Of a DNA stretch of 7,322 nucleotides, positions 6,878 to 7,322 are shown one piece after another; position 1 is the first letter of the stretch; every line of letters begins with the position of its first letter. Source of the DNA: Candidatus Cloacimonadota bacterium (GTDB lineage Bacteria; Cloacimonadota; Cloacimonadia; Cloacimonadales; Cloacimonadaceae). The position numbers and the translations under genes are program-made. Below the pieces are notes generated by a model. That model was not told the origin of the DNA. It made no database searches and saw nothing but the letters and a program-made list of their open reading frames with translations. The DNA lies in contig JAGOGT010000054.1 in NCBI GenBank assembly GCA_017996595.1, positions 1 through 7,322 of the forward strand, given 5' to 3'.

Positions 6878-7104
6878 ATGAAGAAACTTACTCGCCTCAT
6901 CAGCTTTGCCCTTGTGGCAATTCTGCTCACCATTGGTCTTCTTGGTTGCTACGGTAAAAAGTGGAAATAATCTATAACCCCGAAACCAGCTCCTGGTATC
7001 TTGCCGGAAGCGGTGAGTTGCATAAGATCGCCACCCTCAATGGAGATGACCTTAGCCTCATCTATCCCAATGGCAATACCCAACTGGTTAAAATCGCCAA
7101 ATAA
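6878..7104 (+). pseudogene. Small lipoprotein gene, apparently split by a -1 frameshift
   Basis: An ATG at 6878, seven bases after AAGGA (6866-6870), opens a clear lipoprotein signal: MKKLTR, a hydrophobic core, and lipobox LLGC with Cys24. The frame then reads YGKKWK and stops at 6968-6970, giving only 30 residues. In the -1 frame, directly after the A-run at 6956-6960, an uninterrupted 47-codon stretch continues from GTG (6961) to a TAA at 7102-7104, beginning VEIIYNPETSSWYLAG and using codons like the neighbouring genes. That second stretch has no Shine-Dalgarno site of its own and an in-frame TAA just upstream (6955-6957). One extra A in the run would join the two into a 75-residue lipoprotein. 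The likely causes are a real mutation, a sequencing error in the A-run, or, less likely, programmed slippage. I do not recognise the mature domain. It sits 18 bases after the pump gene and 9 before the NifU-like gene. Confidence 0.75.
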
Positions 7105-7113
7105 GGAATAATA

Positions 7114-7322
7114 ATGATCAACAAAGAAGCTGTCGAAACCATCCTGGACAAAATCAGACCCTCCATCCAAGCCGATGGCGGTGATGTGGAACTGGTTAAT
7201 GTTCGCGAAGACGACGTTATCGAAGTACGGCTGAAAGGTGCCTGCAACGGCTGCCCGATGGCCACGCTGACCCTTAAGGCCGGCATCGAACGCATCATCA
7301 AAGAAGAAATTCCCGAAGTGAA
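7114..7322 (+). CDS. NifU C-terminal-domain (Nfu-like) iron-sulfur scaffold protein, cut by window end
   Basis: The first 69 codons of a protein matching the stand-alone NifU C-terminal domain. The pattern is strong: an N-terminal helix ending in KIRPSIQADGGDVELV (13-28), strands VIEVRLKGAC, then the metal-binding CNGCP (Cys44 and Cys47) followed by TLTLKAGIERIIKEEIPEV. In known relatives, the two cysteines of a dimer hold a [4Fe-4S] cluster that is passed to target proteins in the cytoplasm. Stand-alone versions are usually a little over 70 residues, so only a few codons are probably missing, though a longer protein cannot be excluded. AAGGA (7103-7107) lies six bases before the ATG and overlaps the stop of the lipoprotein gene. 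The nine-base gap suggests co-transcription with the genes before it, but a link between its function and efflux is not evident. Confidence 0.93.
   Translation, partial: MINKEAVETILDKIRPSIQADGGDVELVNVREDDVIEVRLKGACNGCPMATLTLKAGIERIIKEEIPEV

Noticed and set aside
6956..6997. Programmed -1 ribosomal frameshift signal
   Set aside because: The run is T-AAA-AAG rather than a full X-XXY-YYZ heptamer, and the hairpin downstream starts about 24 bases away with only five pairs. A simple indel explains it better, though slippage on AAG alone is not excluded.

Overview
The window holds one compact, plus-strand efflux operon and the start of what may be its downstream extension. The genes are a TetR-type repressor (734-1339), a TolC-like outer-membrane factor (1336-2715), a lipoprotein periplasmic adaptor of the membrane-fusion (MFP/HlyD-like) family (2728-3759) and an RND inner-membrane pump (3776-6859). 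After them come a small lipoprotein gene that appears frameshifted (6878-7104) and a NifU C-terminal-domain protein cut by the window edge (7114-7322). The three structural efflux genes together would form a complete tripartite pump spanning both membranes. The gene order and spacings (4-base overlap, 12, 16, 18 and 9 bases) suggest one transcript starting upstream of the repressor, so the repressor probably autoregulates the whole operon.

The first 733 bases contain no convincing gene. They carry a terminator-like hairpin near the left edge (101-126), a 12-bp perfect palindrome (261-272), a 52-bp imperfect palindrome (424-475), and a promoter/operator region (637-678) just ahead of the repressor. 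In the operator region, four TGAC/GTCA half-sites flank and overlap a candidate promoter. This is a plausible binding region for the TetR protein.

The organism is a didermic (Gram-negative-type) bacterium, because an outer-membrane TolC-like channel, a lipoprotein adaptor and an RND pump are encoded together. Base composition is moderate by eye and the Shine-Dalgarno sites are AAGGA-like. The repressor-TolC-adaptor-pump order and general protein style are reminiscent of the FCB/Cloacimonadota-Bacteroidota side or Desulfobacterota-like lineages, but this is an impression only; I cannot place the organism from the sequence alone.

The operon layout itself is a well-known type. The observations most worth checking are: (1) the pump lacks both transmembrane-helix-4 aspartates and the helix-10 lysine that form the proton relay of AcrB; (2) the small lipoprotein is split by what looks like loss of one A in an A-run; (3) the 52-bp palindrome is unexplained by any gene; (4) the operator has four half-sites. 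I found no CRISPR array, tRNA, rRNA or intact mobile element.
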